This document shows, in pieces, positions 61,544 to 64,000 of a stretch of DNA of 64,000 nt. Both the position numbers and the translations under genes were made by a program. The stretch is from Gyrodactylus bullatarudis. Taxonomy: Eukaryota > Platyhelminthes > Monogenea > Gyrodactylidea > Gyrodactylidae. Each line of letters begins with the position of its first letter. Position 1 is the stretch's first letter. Under the pieces are notes generated by a model, which did not search any database, was not told the DNA's origin, and was given only the letters and a program-made list of their open reading frames with translations. The stretch spans positions 434,001 through 498,000 of the forward strand of contig SSNU01000155.1 of NCBI GenBank assembly GCA_012064415.1, in the 5' to 3' direction.

Positions 61544-62691
61544 ACTAAGACCCCTTTATCACCAAGGACCATTGATTAAATGAGAGAAAATTCCATTCTG
61601 TATTTCAAGTATAGAAAAAACAATAAAAAGATTCCATTATTTTCAAATCTTACTCATTTTGTAATTATCGTGGCAGAATTCTCTCCAGGCATACTACTTT
61701 TTTAATAGACTATAGACTGAATTGTACATTTCAAATATAATTTTAATTCTAAACAAAATTAGACACTGATTATAAACAGAAAATCTGAGACAGATAGAGA
61801 GAGAGAGAGCAATTTGAGTCTACAATGAAGGAGGAGATTACATTTTAATTTCATAGAAACAATAAAGACCCATGTGTGTGTATAATATGAGGTTTCCTTT
61901 CGGAAATGACACTGTGAATGAGTGAATTCAATAAGGAGACACAATAGATTTCATCTTGAATAGTTTTCTGAATAACTCATTCTCTGTATTACACAGTGTG
62001 TAATTTGACACCCCCATTTGCAATCATATTCCTCTCTCTCTGTCTTGGCAGGTTGTTTACCACATCAGACATAATTGAGAAATTTTTAATTCTCTTCTCT
62101 TTTTATACAATTTTTATTTATTTACAAATAAACACAGCTATACTGTATAGGTGGACTATCAGCATTGTTTGCGCTAAATTCTGTATATTTTCAACTAGCC
62201 AATCAGAATGTACCTGTCTATTTGATGTACAATTCAGCATAACTCGCACCTCCCCTTACTCGCAATGGATTCTGTTATGTTGTGCGCTTTTTTTCTTCAT
62301 AATTCCAATTGCATGTACATTGCTTTAGTCTTTCATTTTGTTACATATAAATAGATTATGTGATAACGGTTTTCCAGTTGAATGAGATAAAATTAATTTT
62401 GTTACATTCGGCTACCTTAAACTTGGATTTACTCAAAATCAATCTGTTCAAGAGTGAGTCGATATTTTTTACTAGATTTCGTCAAATTATGTGTACGCAC
62501 GTACTAAAAGAGAAGATACTCGTGTTATTTTAATAAATTCTCAATATCATCGCCTGAACTTTTATCAGGACCTAATCTTACTTTAATCTTAATTTTCCTG
62601 TCACCTGGTTTTAGGTTAGGGATGGAAGGCTTAATAGAGTCTTAGTGTCAAAGAAAATATTCCTTTTTCATTTCCAGACAAAAAGCTCAAC
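61544..62691. other. Intergenic CDK7 to DMRT
   Basis: About 1.15 kb holding the CDK7 3' UTR, a GA microsatellite near 61794-61809 and the DMRT promoter/5' leader. A splice-acceptor-like TTTCCAG stands a short distance before the DMRT ATG, so a 5' non-coding exon or trans-spliced leader is possible. No ORF with a family signature was seen. Confidence 0.55.
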
Positions 62692-64000
62692 ATGCATGAA
62701 AATGATCTCTACTCAAATGATGTTGCATACATAGCTGACTGTGAATATCTAAGCCAAGCTCCTTCCTCGAACCTGTGTCTGGAAACGAAGGAAAAATTTG
62801 AAAATGTCCAAAATTGCTCAATGCCAACCCAGAATACTAGTGCTGATCGCTACTTCGAAGTCTACCTTCAAGGGTAATTTTTTCTCTTTATTGAGGTATT
62901 TCTGATAATACTCAACAAATAAACCTTTCTAGAGTTCCATCAGAAGGAAGTTGCAACTATGCCTCATGTCAGGGACAGAACCCAGAGGGAGATTTCAATT
63001 TGAACAGAGTGAACATCGGGGAATCCCAACAGAACCAAGAGAATCCCTTCAATTATTTTCATCCCAGTCAACTGTTGAGAGATGAATCAGGAGAGATATT
63101 CAGGGCAAAATACCAATGCAGAAAGTGTCGAGCTCATGGGCAATTCTACGCTGTAAGGGAGCATAAGAAAAGTTGTCCGTTCTCGGATTGTTCTTGTGAG
63201 TCATGCAACTTGGTTACAAGAGGCAGGAAAATTGTTGCAAGGCAAATATCCCTCTACAGATCCCAGAGGAAAGTCAACCAAGCAGCTGTACGTCAAGGTA
63301 AGAACAAAAATTCAGAGAAAAAAGCCAGCCAAATCAAATCGGTGCAAAATTCGAATCCTCATTGTCGCAGGTGTCGTAATCATGGACAAACGATACTCTG
63401 GAGGGGTCATAAAAAGTCATGTCCATTCCTAAGCTGTAAATGTGATTATTGTTCCTTGATAACACTGCGGAAGGAGAATGAGAAGAAAATTCGTGAGTCT
63501 CGTCTATTACTGCAAGCCTAGCCGCTGATAAGTTGATAATTTTAAATATCAGTATACTGATAAGTAACAACGAAGATATTTATCTAGCCATGCAATGCAT
63601 CCAACTAGGTTTGATTGGTGGACTAGATGAGATAAAATACATCTATAGTAATACTAATTTTATTCAGGAAGTCTCAATAATATTGGAAGCATTGGGGAAT
63701 ACGTCGACTACTTGTAAGTAAAAATTCCTAGGATAATTTATTTTTCAGACCAAAGGTGGAAGATGGTGAAAAAATGGATTATCCCGAGTATTACATAAAA
63801 CCTGTGATAGCTGACAAGGGATGTAATGAGACCGGCATAGATTCGGGTGTCTCAATGGATTCGCAATCTCAGACTAGTCTCAACAATCAACACTGGCACA
63901 AACAAGAAGTCAATGAGACTCATGAGAGTTATATAATCAACTGTAATCCGAATGTCAATGAGGCCATCAGTGAAATGGAGGATTCTTCAATTTATAATTA
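62692..64000 (+). CDS. DMRT protein with two tandem DM domains (3' end outside window)
   Basis: Doublesex/MAB-3-related transcription factor, usually controlling sexual differentiation or neuronal fate. Exons as read: 62692-62873, 62933-63496, 63553-63647, 63668-63713, 63749 to beyond 64000. The second exon carries two DM zinc modules. DM1: CRKCRAHGQFYAVREHKKSC then PFSDCSCESCNLVTRGR. DM2: CRRCRNHGQTILWRGHKKSC then PFLSCKCDYCSLITLRKE. All zinc-binding Cys and His are present in both. A two-DM layout is known from nematode MAB-3/DMD-3 and is unusual elsewhere. The splice after DM2 is uncertain: without it the frame stops at TAG 63519-63521, giving a short form. The introns after 63647 would be 20 and 35 nt. 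The reading frame is open at the window edge and rich in Ser/Asn/Gln. Confidence 0.92.

Noticed and set aside
1..64000. tRNA, rRNA or viral insertions
   Set aside because: I searched by eye for tRNA B-box/cloverleaf patterns and for retroviral or other viral coding motifs and saw none that hold up.

Overview
This is AT-rich nuclear DNA of a small-genome animal (bilaterian). Genes have spliceosomal introns and encode animal-specific families: Prospero, FEZ/UNC-76, Pumilio and a two-DM-domain DMRT protein. I count 17 intact or window-truncated protein genes, two pseudogene fragments, and at least five transposon-derived elements. Many introns are only about 20-39 nt long; the others are mostly 50-105 nt. 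Such short introns, and a spacing of one gene per 4-5 kb outside the prospero region, recall published orthonectid and dicyemid genomes. That placement is inference; the window alone does not prove the lineage.

Layout. 1-2.8 kb: 3' part of a SMARCAL1-type helicase, with a hAT-type MITE in one intron. 3.7-5.5 kb: FEZ/UNC-76 with eight ultra-short introns. 6.1-9.1 kb: Pumilio. 9.4-12.1 kb (minus): cyclin L. 12.2-14.7 kb: a gamma-tubulin-complex (GCP5-like) protein, followed closely by NC2-beta/Dr1. 16.7-18.8 kb (minus): MATE transporter. 19.4-21.0 kb: a dead pogo/Tigger transposon carrying a nested piggyBac-like MITE. 22.2-26.0 kb: a GPI-anchored carbonic-anhydrase-like protein with two decayed relatives, separated from it by a second hAT-like element. 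26.4 kb: a secreted protein with paired cysteines. 26.8-28.3 kb: FBXO28 and MPV17, head to head. 28.3-43.8 kb: a large gene-poor tract rich in GA/CT simple repeats, leading into prospero (43.8-51.8 kb). One large prospero intron holds a 306-bp unit with a hammerhead-ribozyme-like core. 52.4-61.5 kb: a dense block of MEAK7 (minus), Rab4 (plus), Notchless (minus), TFIIIC90/GTF3C4 (plus) and CDK7 (plus). 62.7 kb to the end: a DMRT gene that runs off the window.

How the genes work together. Most are housekeeping: replication-fork repair (SMARCAL1), transcription (NC2-beta, cyclin L, TFIIIC90, CDK7), ribosome assembly (Notchless), endolysosomal traffic and signalling (Rab4, MEAK7), mitochondria (MPV17) and ubiquitin ligation (FBXO28). 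Developmental regulators are interspersed (prospero, pumilio, DMRT, FEZ). Housekeeping genes are often arranged head to head with 17-112 bp between start codons, so shared promoters are likely; prospero alone has a large surrounding non-coding domain.

Exon borders were worked out by hand from reading frame, GT-AG sites and family similarity. Where a border is uncertain, the entry says so.
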